32,781 nt of DNA from Bacteroidetes bacterium GWA2_40_15 (GCA_001768195.1 MENI01000023.1:1-32781), one strand, 5' to 3'; counted from the first letter of the stretch, positions 23,658-31,965 are shown. The notes: generated by a model not told the origin, from the sequence alone. Program-made: numbers and translations.

Positions 23658-25697
23658 ATGAAAGCTGAAACTAAATTTAAAAAAAGATCACAAACAATGT
23701 GGTCGCATTATACCCTCATGATCAAAGCTGTTATTATAAGCGCTTTAGTCCTTATGGGTATTCAGACTTCACTTCAGGGCCAGGATAATAAGTACACGAA
23801 ACCTTCATGGTGGTTTGGCGGTGCTGCCGGTGCAAATCTAAATTTCTACCGTGGCTCCACCCAGGAATTGAATGCAGATTTAATTGTTCCCGCTATCTTT
23901 CATGATGGCTTTGGCGTAGGGCTTTATCTTGCCCCGCTTCTTGAATTTCATAAGCCTGACACAAGGCTTGGCTTTATGCTGCAGGCAGGATTTGACAGCC
24001 GTAAAGGCAAGTTCGACCAGATAGTCAATCCCTGCAACTGTCCGGCAGATCTATCCGCTAAGCTTACCTATCTAACAATAGAGCCCAGCTTACGGTTGGC
24101 GCCCTTTAAATCAAATTTCTATTTGTATGGCGGCCCGCGTCTGGCTTTCGATATGGCAAAATCATTCAAATACGATGAGGGTATCAATCCTGATTACCCT
24201 GATCAGGAAAACCCTCCTGAGATAACCGGCGATTTCAGCAACATGCGATCATCAGTCTTCTCGATGCAGATCGGAGCCGGGTATGATATAAATCTCTCTT
24301 CTCCGGATAAACAAGGTCAGGCCGTACTCTCTCCTTTTGTCTCTTTTCAACCATATTTTGGACAGGATCCCCGTTCAATTGAAACATGGAATATTACAAC
24401 TGTAAGAGTTGGAGCGGCACTGAAATTTGGTAAGGGCAAAAAAATTGAACAACCTGTTAAAGCAGCAGCAGTTGTTGTTGTACCGGATCCTGAAGTTAAG
24501 TTTACTGTAAACTCTCCGACTAATATTCCGGTTCAACGAAGGGTAAGAGAAACTTTCCCTGTTCGTAATTATGTATTTTTCGATTCAGGATCAGCAAAGA
24601 TATCTGACCGGTATGTATTGATTACCAAAGATCAGGTAAAAGACTTTAAAGAAGACAGGCTGGAAACATTTACACCTAAACAGCTTTCAGGTCGTTCACA
24701 GCGACAGATGACCGTCTATTATAATGTTCTCAATATTCTTGGTGACCGTATGGGAAGATTTCCTGCAACTGTTGTCAGGCTATCAGGAGCATCGATGGAA
24801 GGCACAGAAGATGGATTGGCAATGGCAGAATCGATCAAAAAATACCTTGTAGATATTTTTGGGATTGAGCCTGGCAGGATTAATACTGAAGGCAGGATTA
24901 AACCAAGAATTCCATCAGAACAGCCAGGCGCCACAAAAGAACTTGACATGCTTCGTGAAGGAGACCGCAGAGTAACTATCTGGAGCGAATCGCCGGAATT
25001 AATGATGCAATACCAGACCGGTCCGAATACCCCGCTGAAGCCTGTGGAATTTGTTGGTGTACAGGAAGCGCCTGTTGACAGTTATATCACTTTCAATGTA
25101 GAGGGAGCAGAAGAAGCATTAACATCATGGTCAGTTGAAGTGAAGGATGATGCCGGAAAAGTGCAGAATTTCGGACCTTATTCCAAGGAAAAGGTAAGTA
25201 TTCCCGGAAAAACTATTTTGGGTACACGTCCGGAAGGGAATTATAAGGTGACAATGGTCGGCAAGACAAAGAGTGGCAAGACTGTAAGACAGGAGACTCC
25301 CGTACACATGGTACTCTGGACGCCTCCGGAAAATGAAGAAGCATTGAGGTACAGTATTATTTTTGAGATCAATGACTCAGATGCAATCAATATTTATGAA
25401 AAATATCTTACAGATGTTGTTACTCCGAAGATTCCTAAAGATGGAACAGTCATAATTCATGGGCATACCGATATTATCGGAAATGATGTACACAACCAGG
25501 AGTTATCTCTGGCCAGAGCTAACGAAGTCAGTGGCATTATGAAAAGTGCCCTCTCGAAAACCGGCAGAACAGATGTTAAATTTGAAGTATTAGGATTTGG
25601 CGAGGATGAAACCTTAGCCCCGTTTGAAAACAAATATCCGGAGGAACGTTTCTATAACAGGTCCGTTATAATTGATATTATTCCATCCGGTAAATAG
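23658..25697 (+). CDS. OmpA-family outer-membrane protein with N-terminal barrel
   Basis: A 679-residue outer-membrane protein. A signal peptide lies at about residues 19-41 (MIKAVIISALVLMG...LQGQ); Met14 or Met22 are alternative starts. Residues about 50-255 are an eight-strand-type beta-barrel (WWFGGAAGANLNFYRG, GFGVGLYLAPLLEFH, LTYLTIEPSLRLAPF, FSMQIGAGYDINLSS, VRVGAALKFGKG). A long periplasmic stretch includes an Ig-like segment (about 470-560), and a C-terminal OmpA peptidoglycan-binding domain covers about 565-675 (VIIHGHTDIIGNDVHNQELS then LARANEV). It would anchor the outer membrane to the wall. It starts 70 bp after the ice-binding lipoprotein gene, so the two may work together at the surface, which is inference. 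Confidence 0.88.
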   Translation: MKAETKFKKRSQTMWSHYTLMIKAVIISALVLMGIQTSLQGQDNKYTKPSWWFGGAAGANLNFYRGSTQELNADLIVPAIFHDGFGVGLYLAPLLEFHKPDTRLGFMLQAGFDSRKGKFDQIVNPCNCPADLSAKLTYLTIEPSLRLAPFKSNFYLYGGPRLAFDMAKSFKYDEGINPDYPDQENPPEITGDFSNMRSSVFSMQIGAGYDINLSSPDKQGQAVLSPFVSFQPYFGQDPRSIETWNITTVRVGAALKFGKGKKIEQPVKAAAVVVVPDPEVKFTVNSPTNIPVQRRVRETFPVRNYVFFDSGSAKISDRYVLITKDQVKDFKEDRLETFTPKQLSGRSQRQMTVYYNVLNILGDRMGRFPATVVRLSGASMEGTEDGLAMAESIKKYLVDIFGIEPGRINTEGRIKPRIPSEQPGATKELDMLREGDRRVTIWSESPELMMQYQTGPNTPLKPVEFVGVQEAPVDSYITFNVEGAEEALTSWSVEVKDDAGKVQNFGPYSKEKVSIPGKTILGTRPEGNYKVTMVGKTKSGKTVRQETPVHMVLWTPPENEEALRYSIIFEINDSDAINIYEKYLTDVVTPKIPKDGTVIIHGHTDIIGNDVHNQELSLARANEVSGIMKSALSKTGRTDVKFEVLGFGEDETLAPFENKYPEERFYNRSVIIDIIPSGK

Positions 25698-25733
25698 GTT
25701 CACACAGGTAATTTAAATCAGGTTTAGGGTGAG

Positions 25734-25766
25734 AGGCTGTCTGATCAGGATCAGGCAGCCTTTTAT
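25734..25766 (+). terminator. Intrinsic terminator after the OmpA-family gene
   Basis: AGGCTGTCTGATC (25734-25746), a 2-nt loop and the complementary arm (25749-25761) with one mismatch, then TTTTATTATATTT. It lies 36 bp after the stop codon. Confidence 0.8.
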
Positions 25767-25800
25767 TATATTTACCCGGGATAGTAGCTTACATTTACAG

Positions 25801-26155
25801 AATCGTCCTGAGTGGAACGCAAATGAGTTGAAACCATATGTTTATACCGAAGGTGAAACGGACTTTCATTTTCTCTTCGATGGATTTTTATTTCTTGAGA
25901 TATTCGATAATATTCAAGGATATGAATGGGATCCGGGTTTTAAATTCAAAACTGGATATATGGGAAAAGAAGGAATACAAACACATTCAGCTTGATGGTT
26001 TTTACTGGGTTCATGAAGCTGCAGGTAAGGACTTCAGTATTATTCCTGAAGTAAAAGAATACCTGAAGAAAAAAGATATGAAACTGTACTGGATTCCTTA
26101 CTGGAAAGCTGAAAGAGCTGAACAGTGGGCGTCACTGGGCTTCGACTTAGCCTAT
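25801..26155 (+). pseudogene. DUF4855-type gene fragment, doubly broken
   Basis: Two blocks of a DUF4855-like protein survive in different frames. Block 1 (about 25801-25945) reads ELKPYVYTEGETDFHFLFDG then FLFLEIFDNIQGYEWDPGF. Block 2 (about 25964-26155) reads KEYKHIQLDGFYWVHEAAGK, then YLKKKDMKLYWIPYWKAERA and SLGFDLAYH. Relatives have about 100 more residues between them. The 5' end is also missing, since the terminator at 25734 lies directly before and no start codon is in place. The 3' part stops at the inverted junction at about 26155. Confidence 0.65.
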
Positions 26156-26156
26156 C

Positions 26157-26333
26157 ACCGTCTATACCGGTTTCATTCATTACACTGCATACCGAATCGA
26201 AGTTCATTCCGGGCCGGTAATCGGGCCATGTCCAGAACATTGGATAATCAGAAGCCTTCTCTGTTTTATCCCCGGAACAGGCAACTAAACTAATAATAGT
26301 ATTGAACAGAATAATAAGCCTAAGATAATTCAT
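26157..26333 (-). pseudogene. N-terminal fragment of a lipoprotein (glycosidase-like)
   Basis: From the ATG at 26333 the minus strand encodes a lipoprotein signal (LFNTIISLVACSGD) and the start of a mature protein, YPMFWTWPDYRPGMNFDSVC and SVMNETGIDG. That block resembles the first strand and helix of secreted TIM-barrel glycosidase-like proteins. Past residue 59 the frame continues to 26040, but only as the antisense of the DUF4855 fragment. The gene therefore ends in the same junction as its neighbour. Confidence 0.6.
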
Positions 26334-26772
26334 GGTCTGTATTTTTAATATTAAAACTCAGAAATAGGGAAGAATTATCTTCCCGGGGTACTCCCGGCAT
26401 TTTAACCACGGGACATCAAATTTAAGCTATTTTTTATCAAATACCGGAAGCCGGTTTTTTACGCGATACTTTATTCTGAGGTACCTGTTGTTCCCGGTAA
26501 TATATATCATTTATGTCCTCTTTTTTTTAAATATAATATTATATTTGAGAATATCGTTTTTTGGAATATTTTAATGGCTTGTAATTATTTTATATATAAA
26601 TAATTATGCCATTTTTAATATTTGAAATGCATTTTCTGTTAATGTTATGAAGTTTTGAAAACGGAATAGATACATTCTATATATTAATATAGAGGTATAA
26701 TTTATAACTATTTATTCATCTGCTTTTTTAATTCATGGCTAATTAAAACATAATAAACGAAAGGAGCATGTT
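26334..26772. other. A/T-rich gap before the metallolyase gene
   Basis: 439 bp, strongly A/T-rich from 26520 to 26720, with no open frame of interest. An AAAGGAG Shine-Dalgarno-like sequence (26760-26766) lies 6 bp before the next start codon, stronger than at other genes here. The long leader region could hold regulation that I cannot resolve. Confidence 0.4.
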
Positions 26773-28182
26773 ATGAGTACCCAGATCAAAAACCACCCCC
26801 TTGTTAATACAACAGAACCTAATCTCCTTGAAGGAACTTTCAAATACTCTCTTCCTCCTCTGATTAAATTCGATGGCCCGATAGTTGAGTATATCGATGG
26901 AAAACCTGTGGAATTTGATACCAGATCCTTACTGAAAAGAGACATTTTCATAACTGATACAACTTTCAGGGACGGGCAGCAGGCAAGACCTCCATATTCG
27001 GTTGAGCAGATGGTTAAGATTTATGATATGCTCTCGAAACTGGGAGGACCTAATGGTGTCATACGTCAAACAGAGTTTTTTCTCTATACAAAAAACGACA
27101 GAGAAGCTCTGGACAAATGCAGGGATCTGGGTCATAAATATCCGGAATGTACAGGATGGATCCGTGCCAATAAAGGTGATTTTCGTCTGGTTAAGGAAGC
27201 GGGCCTGAAAGAAACGGGTATGCTTACCAGCTGTTCTGATTTTCATATTTTCCAGAAGCTGAAATTTAAAGATCGCAAGGAATGTATCGATGCATATTGT
27301 GAAGTAGTTGAGGCTGCATTTGAAGCTGGTATAAGACCAAGGTGCCACCTCGAGGATATAACCAGGTCTGATATTGACGGATTTGTTCTGCCTTTCGTTG
27401 AACGGCTTATGAAAATGAGTGAACAGGTGCCTGACGGACTTAAAGCAAAGATAAGATTATGCGATACTATGGGCTTTGGAATAAGTTATCCGGGAGCTGA
27501 ACTACCCCGAAGTATTCCGAAACTGATATATAAACTGAACAAAGAATGTGGTGTGCCGGGTGATCGACTTGAATGGCATGGACATAATGACTTCCATAAA
27601 GTCCTTATCAACGGAGCAACTGCCTGGTTATATGGCTGCAATGCTCTGAATGCAACTTTATTTGGAATCGGAGAAAGGACCGGGAATCCGCCTCTTGAAG
27701 GAGCAATAATTGAATACATTTCCCTGAAAGGTGACCTGAACGGTATTGATACAACAATGATAACTGCCATAGCTGAGTATATGCAGTCAATCGGAGTCTC
27801 AATCCCTGAAAACTATCCTTTTGTTGGGAAGCACTTTAATACAACACGGGCAGGAATCCATGCAGGTGGTTTAAGGCAGGCTGAACAGATTTACAATATC
27901 TTTGATACCTATAAATTGCTCGGACGGTCTCCCAGGGTAGCAATTACTGATAAAAGCGGAGTTGATGGAATTTCAATATGGGTAAATGAATATCTTGGGC
28001 TGAAAGGTGAAAATCGCATAAGTAAAATAAAAGTACACCGGGTAGCTCAATGGGTGATGGATCAATATGAAATTGAGGGAAGGCTTTCAACTATGACAGA
28101 CGAAGAGCTTGAGGCAAAGGTAAAGGAATATATGCCCGATTTCTGTTTAAAATACAATGGGAGCCTGAAGAATTTGAAGTAA
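26773..28182 (+). CDS. DRE-TIM metallolyase, candidate Re-citrate synthase
   Basis: A 469-residue member of the isopropylmalate/homocitrate synthase superfamily. The signature TDTTFRDGQQ (Arg66, Asp67) and metal site EWHGHNDF (His269, His271) are intact, as are GWIRANKGDF, SCSDFHIFQKLKF, RPRCHLEDITRSDI and GIGERTGNPPLEG. There is no LeuA-type C-terminal regulatory domain. The IRQTEFFLY, GWIRANK and SCSDFHIF blocks resemble, as I remember it, the Re-citrate synthase of Clostridium kluyveri more than LeuA, so condensation of acetyl-CoA with oxaloacetate is a reasonable proposal. No leu, nif or lys genes are adjacent. The next gene is an acyl carrier protein, 85 nt downstream. A clear AGGAG site supports the start. 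Confidence 0.8.
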   Translation: MSTQIKNHPLVNTTEPNLLEGTFKYSLPPLIKFDGPIVEYIDGKPVEFDTRSLLKRDIFITDTTFRDGQQARPPYSVEQMVKIYDMLSKLGGPNGVIRQTEFFLYTKNDREALDKCRDLGHKYPECTGWIRANKGDFRLVKEAGLKETGMLTSCSDFHIFQKLKFKDRKECIDAYCEVVEAAFEAGIRPRCHLEDITRSDIDGFVLPFVERLMKMSEQVPDGLKAKIRLCDTMGFGISYPGAELPRSIPKLIYKLNKECGVPGDRLEWHGHNDFHKVLINGATAWLYGCNALNATLFGIGERTGNPPLEGAIIEYISLKGDLNGIDTTMITAIAEYMQSIGVSIPENYPFVGKHFNTTRAGIHAGGLRQAEQIYNIFDTYKLLGRSPRVAITDKSGVDGISIWVNEYLGLKGENRISKIKVHRVAQWVMDQYEIEGRLSTMTDEELEAKVKEYMPDFCLKYNGSLKNLK

Positions 28183-28267
28183 CTTCGTAATCATAAGTAC
28201 TTCAATCAAATTACCTGTGAACTTTGTTGCTGATATGAGAAATTAGAAACCAAATTATTATAAACAT

Positions 28268-28516
28268 ATGAATATAGAAGAAGTTAATTCAAGAGTGAAA
28301 AAAGTAATTGCTCAGGTTCTTGAAAAAAATGCATCAGATATCGGGGATAATGCAAATTTTGTTACCGATTTAGGAGCGTCGTCCATTCAAAGTATACGCC
28401 TTGTTGCAGGCTTTGAAGAAGAATTTAATATTGAAATGGATGAAGATAAATCCCTCCAGGTTCAAACTGTGTCCGGGGCTGTTGCTTTCATAAGTTCATA
28501 TCTTCAGGCGGGTTGA
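28268..28516 (+). CDS. Acyl carrier protein
   Basis: An 82-residue acidic four-helix acyl carrier protein. The attachment motif is DLGASSIQSI with Ser39 as probable phosphopantetheine site; the usual DSL is SSI here. The N-terminal helix (VNSRVKKVIAQVLEKN) and the C-terminal VQTVSGAVAFISSYL are typical. The changed DSL motif and the lack of fab genes nearby suggest a specialised carrier protein rather than the housekeeping AcpP. Its only same-strand neighbour is the DRE-TIM metallolyase upstream, so a joint role is possible but not shown. An IS1634 remnant begins 164 bp downstream. Confidence 0.85.
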   Translation: MNIEEVNSRVKKVIAQVLEKNASDIGDNANFVTDLGASSIQSIRLVAGFEEEFNIEMDEDKSLQVQTVSGAVAFISSYLQAG

Positions 28517-28680
28517 TTTGCAAAAAGTCAGCTCCGGAAAATTCATTAGTGTGTAAACCGGATTAAAGTTTCTTAATCAGATCCGGTCAAAAATCACATC
28601 TGAAACTGATTCATCAAATATTACCTGATCATAATCGGAGAATATACATATTAATAATTATTAACAAGAAATACCTCAAG

Positions 28681-29193
28681 ATGGAGGGGAAAGATCATTG
28701 TGAACTCAATCTCAGGGCCATTGCTGAAGAAGCAAGAAAAGACGGTTCTTTTGGCATCATTACCAATGTTGTTTCCATGGAAGCTTCAGAGATCGTTACC
28801 CATTACAAACAATTATGGAAAATAGAAGATGCTTTTGGGGAAATCAAGGGAACACTTAAAACCCGTCCCATGTTCCATTGGAATGATAAAAGAATTATCG
28901 GACATCTGATGTTGTGCTTTCTGGCATACCTGTGTGAGGCCCAATTAACAAATTTACTGAGAGAAAGTAACGGGTATCTTGATAAAAAATCAATTGAAAA
29001 GAAAATTATCCGGTCAAGAGAATTAACAGTGGTTCAGGCAATGGACGAATTGAACCGGGTTATGGCAATACCTGTAAAGGTAAGAAAACAAACCATTTGG
29101 GTAAGAACAGATATACCTCCTAATGCCCAAAACCTTATAAAAGCAATCGGAATGAGAATTCCACCAAAAATATTACAGAAAACAGAACTGTAG
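28681..29193 (+). pseudogene. IS1634-type transposase, C-terminal fragment
   Basis: 170 residues corresponding to the end of an IS4-superfamily (IS1634-like) DDE transposase: KDGSFGIITNVVSMEASEIV, HYKQLWKIEDAFGEIKGTLK (the YREK-like region with the last catalytic Glu) and RIIGHLMLCFLAYLCEAQL. Full-length members have some 500 residues, so the first two-thirds with the catalytic Asp residues are missing. A possible right end lies near 29251-29266 (AACTGTCAAACTCGGG). Confidence 0.78.
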
Positions 29194-29305
29194 TGGCACA
29201 AATTTTTTTTACAAAAATAATATGCTTTATATTAACTATTTACAAAAATCAACTGTCAAACTCGGGATTTAACAGGAGAATCGCAAAACTCTTTACCTGA
29301 GTTAT

Positions 29306-29355
29306 AAAAAAGGAGAAGAGAGTGGTCGCTCTCGCTCTCACTCTCACTCTTTTTT
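29306..29355. terminator. Possible bidirectional terminator by tRNA-Phe
   Basis: GAGAGTG (29318-29324) can pair with CACTCTC (29339-29345), with an A-run on the left and T-run on the right. The loop is CT-repeat sequence with a 6-bp period (CTCTCG/CTCTCA). It lies just after the 3' end of the tRNA. Confidence 0.35.
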
Positions 29356-29358
29356 AAG

Positions 29359-29431
29359 TGGTGCCACCAGGAATCGAACCGGGGACACATGGATTTTCAG
29401 TCCATTGCTCTACCGACTGAGCTATGGCACC
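29359..29431 (-). tRNA. tRNA-Phe (anticodon GAA)
   Basis: On the minus strand the acceptor stem is GGTGCCA/TGGCACC with discriminator A. The D-arm has AGCTCAGTCGGTAGAGC, the anticodon loop CTGAAAA gives GAA, and the T-arm has GGTTCGATTCC. CCA is not encoded. Confidence 0.96.
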
Positions 29432-29445
29432 TCCTTTTCGGACTG

Positions 29446-29476
29446 CAAATATATATCGCAAATCGGACTACGCAAA
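29446..29476 (-). promoter_or_regulatory. Consensus promoter of tRNA-Phe
   Basis: On the minus strand TTTG (29476-29473), a 19-nt spacer and TATATTTG (29453-29446) fit the Bacteroidota consensus. The -7 element ends 14 nt before the tRNA 5' end. Confidence 0.75.
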
Positions 29477-29562
29477 TAGTTTTACCAAAAAAATCATTTT
29501 GAAATAATTTTACAGGGAAGATCCAGCTGATTTTATGAGGTAAATTCTGTGCCGGATCATGT

Positions 29563-29597
29563 AAAAAAAAAAGGGTGTCACGTATGGACACCCTTTT
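29563..29597. terminator. Strong terminator after the histone-like gene
   Basis: A-run, GGGTGTC, loop CACGTATG, GACACCC, T-run. Flanked by A's and T's, it works on either strand. It lies 14 bp after the stop codon of the minus-strand small gene. Confidence 0.8.
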
Positions 29598-29611
29598 TCG
29601 AAATTGCCTTG

Positions 29612-29701
29612 TTATTTGCTCTTTGGCTTGGCCTTGGTGGCTCCGCTTGCTTTTTTAGCTGCCTTTGGCGCTGCCTTCTTAGCACTTTTTTTTGTTGCCA
29701 T
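29612..29701 (-). CDS. Histone H1-like Lys/Ala-rich small protein
   Basis: A 29-residue gene: MATKKSAKKAAPKAAKKASG, then ATKAKPKSK and a TAA stop. Lysine and alanine make up about two-thirds of it, with AAPKAAKK repeats typical of histone H1-like tails. Such basic peptides bind DNA or RNA in a sequence-independent way. It is shorter than the Hc1-like or Bacteroidota H1-like proteins I know (about 55-130 residues) and lacks their globular part. A strong terminator directly downstream supports it as a real transcription unit. No consensus promoter was seen; TATATCTG (29715-29708 on the minus strand) is one base off but too near the start. Confidence 0.6.
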   Translation of the reverse strand: MATKKSAKKAAPKAAKKASGATKAKPKSK

Positions 29702-29967
29702 TTTAGTCAGATATATTTAGTCCCAGCCATCGGAGTGGAACTCTCTCCCTGATAAGATTTATAATCAATCAACATGCTTATACAAATTTATATATTATTT
29801 ATATTTAATCTAAATAAAAATAATCTCTATTTATTAACAATCATAAAATCAATTGTTAATAACCCTGATGTGCTCAACAGAGAATAATCTTCAACTTTCC
29901 GGTTGAACTGAGGTACTGTATTTCAGATTGAGGAATATTTGATCCCTGTATTTTGAAACAAGTGTAA
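29702..29967. other. A/T-rich gap upstream of the M16 gene
   Basis: No gene is visible. It separates the divergent histone-like and M16 genes and is very A/T-rich from 29760 to 29860. Confidence 0.4.
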
Positions 29968-29999
29968 TTTGGAAACCTTTTGCTGAAGTGGTACATTTG
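29968..29999 (+). promoter_or_regulatory. Consensus promoter of the M16 peptidase
   Basis: TTTG (29968-29971), a 20-nt spacer and TACATTTG (29992-29999). The start codon is 20 nt after the -7 element, so the leader is short. Confidence 0.75.
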
Positions 30000-30019
30000 C
30001 AGCCTCACTAAATCATCAG

Positions 30020-31240
30020 ATGAAATTACTTTTCCACACTCTCGATAACAATATCAGGCTTGTTCATCACAGAACTTCAGGGATAGTTGCCCATTGCGGA
30101 ATTATTATAAATGCAGGATCGCGTGATGAAAATTCCCCTGAACACGGAATAGCTCATTTCATAGAACATATGATGTTTAAAGGGACCTGTAAAAGAAGAT
30201 CCTATCATATCCTGAGCCGGCTCGAGGACGTAGGGGGAGAACTCAATGCATATACCACCAAGGAGGATACTGCAATACATGCCTCATTTCTTAAGGAGGA
30301 TTATGAAAGAACAATTGAACTTATTGCTGACATCACATTCAATTCCATCTTCCCTGAAAAGGAGATAATAAGGGAAAAGGATGTAATCATTGAGGAGATA
30401 AACTCATATCTCGACACTCCTTCAGAACTCATTTTTGATGAATTCGAGGAGCAGATCTTCTCAGGGCAACCTATAGGAAGAAGTATTCTTGGCAAGCCGG
30501 AAACTGTGAAAACATTTTCCAGGGAAAGAATATTTGATTTTATTTCCCGTAATTACACTAATGAACAAATAGTATTCTGCTCAGTCGGTAATATTGCTGA
30601 TGAGAAAATACTGAAGCTTTTTAAAACACATTTTGGTTCAAGAAATACGGGTCAAAGGAAATCCCACAAAACAGCTGAATGGCATTATAAACCAACATCA
30701 GTCACAAAGGAAAAGGATACTTTCCAGAATCATTGCATAATAGGAAATGTGGCATATGATATTAAGGATTACCGGAGGCTGGGGATGTTCCTGCTTAATA
30801 ATATACTTGGCGGACAGGGACTTAACTCAAGGCTGAACATGACACTGCGTGAAAAGAACGGCCTTGCATATAATGTTGAATCTAACTATAATCCTTATTT
30901 TGATACAGGAACATTCTGTATTTATTTTGGTACCGATAAACAGTTCCTGAATAAAAGCATTTCAATTGTAAATGCTGAGCTCGCAAAACTTTGCAATACA
31001 AAACTTGGCATCTTGCAACTGGATAAAGCAAAGAAACAGATCAAAGGATATCTTGCCCGGGGATATGAAAATCACGAGAATCTGATGCTCAGCCTGGGCA
31101 AAAGCCTCCTGACATTTGACAGGATTGAAACAATTGAGGAAACATGCTCAAAAATAGATGCCATAACTGCCTCCCGGTTGCTTGAGATCGCAAATGAAGT
31201 TTTTGATCAGTCAAAGTTGTCTACTCTTATATATAAATAG
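30020..31240 (+). CDS. M16-family zinc metalloprotease
   Basis: A 406-residue protein with one M16 catalytic half and one inactive half, the layout of processing-peptidase-type enzymes. The inverted zinc motif is HFIEHMMFKGT (His46, Glu49, His50), with the third ligand probably Glu126 in IIEEINSYLDTPSE. LNAYTTKEDTAIHASF is also typical. The C-terminal half has the substrate-binding block GLNSRLNMTLREKNGLAYNV. No signal peptide is visible, so it is probably cytoplasmic. It is followed on the same strand by an O-methyltransferase and an SH3-like exported protein and may head that operon. It has its own consensus promoter. Confidence 0.92.
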   Translation: MKLLFHTLDNNIRLVHHRTSGIVAHCGIIINAGSRDENSPEHGIAHFIEHMMFKGTCKRRSYHILSRLEDVGGELNAYTTKEDTAIHASFLKEDYERTIELIADITFNSIFPEKEIIREKDVIIEEINSYLDTPSELIFDEFEEQIFSGQPIGRSILGKPETVKTFSRERIFDFISRNYTNEQIVFCSVGNIADEKILKLFKTHFGSRNTGQRKSHKTAEWHYKPTSVTKEKDTFQNHCIIGNVAYDIKDYRRLGMFLLNNILGGQGLNSRLNMTLREKNGLAYNVESNYNPYFDTGTFCIYFGTDKQFLNKSISIVNAELAKLCNTKLGILQLDKAKKQIKGYLARGYENHENLMLSLGKSLLTFDRIETIEETCSKIDAITASRLLEIANEVFDQSKLSTLIYK

Positions 31241-31296
31241 GCGGAAGGCGAAGGGCGGATGGGGAGAGTTGAGAGGAGAGCGGAGAGAGAAGAGAG
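31241..31296. repeat. Purine-rich 7-bp-period array
   Basis: Eight heptamers directly after the M16 stop codon: GCGGAAG, GCGAAGG, GCGGATG, GGGAGAG, TTGAGAG, GAGAGCG, GAGAGAG, AAGAGAG. It fills most of the gap to the O-methyltransferase gene. Confidence 0.55.
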
Positions 31297-31335
31297 ATTT
31301 AAACAAAGATATCAGGAATAAAAATTACTACTTCT

Positions 31336-31965
31336 ATGAACCGGAAACTCGAACAATATATTAAGGAACACTCATCGAAGGAAGACCCCGTACTGGAAGA
31401 TCTTTACAGGCAGACATATATCAGGTTTGTTAATCCCAATATGGCAACGGGCCATCTTCAGGGGAAATTCCTCGAACTGATCGCAAAGATGATAAACCCG
31501 GAATCCATCCTTGAGATAGGAACATTCACAGGATACTCAACTATCTGTCTGGCAAGAGGACTCCGGAACGGAGGCAGGCTTGTCACTATAGAACTGAATG
31601 ATGAACTGAGGGGGTTTGTGCAATCATATTTCATAAAGGCCGGAGTTGACAGGGATATTGTACAGATGACCGGGAACGCCATTGAAGTTTTACCATCGCT
31701 CGACATGATGTTCGACCTGGTTTTTATAGATGGTGATAAGAGGGAATATTGCGATTATTACAGACTGATAAAGAATAAGGTAAGAAAGGGAGGTTATATT
31801 CTGGCTGACAATGTTCTCTGGGGTGAAAAAGTACTGGAAACGGCAACAACCGACAAACATTCAAGAGGAATTATCGAATTCAATAACATGATAATGAATG
31901 AAAAAGATATTGAACATGTCATCATTCCCCTGAGAGATGGATTAACTATTATCAGAAAACTATGA
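31336..31965 (+). CDS. SAM-dependent O-methyltransferase (CCoAOMT-like)
   Basis: A 209-residue class I methyltransferase. The SAM-binding motif is ILEIGTFTGYSTICLARGL (about residues 56-74), with TIELNDE as the acidic strand. DLVFIDGDKREY and YILADNVLWGEKVL supply the metal-binding acidic residues of the CCoAOMT/COMT group. Such bacterial enzymes methylate catechols or hydroxyl groups of small molecules, or modify RNA in the TrmR subgroup. The substrate here is open; TrmR-like tRNA methylation is one option. It follows the M16 gene in the same direction, a pairing I have often seen in Bacteroidota, with 95 bp between them. Confidence 0.9.
   Translation: MNRKLEQYIKEHSSKEDPVLEDLYRQTYIRFVNPNMATGHLQGKFLELIAKMINPESILEIGTFTGYSTICLARGLRNGGRLVTIELNDELRGFVQSYFIKAGVDRDIVQMTGNAIEVLPSLDMMFDLVFIDGDKREYCDYYRLIKNKVRKGGYILADNVLWGEKVLETATTDKHSRGIIEFNNMIMNEKDIEHVIIPLRDGLTIIRKL

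Noticed and set aside
25729-25800. N-terminal extension of the DUF4855 fragment
   Set aside because: It coincides with the hairpin and T-run of the terminator after the OmpA-family gene.
26040-26333. Full 97-residue minus-strand lipoprotein
   Set aside because: Only the first 59 residues look like protein; the rest is antisense to a recognisable DUF4855 fragment.
26773-28516. Polyketide or fatty-acid synthesis cluster around the acyl carrier protein
   Set aside because: No ketosynthase, acyltransferase or reductase gene is nearby; the only partner is the metallolyase.
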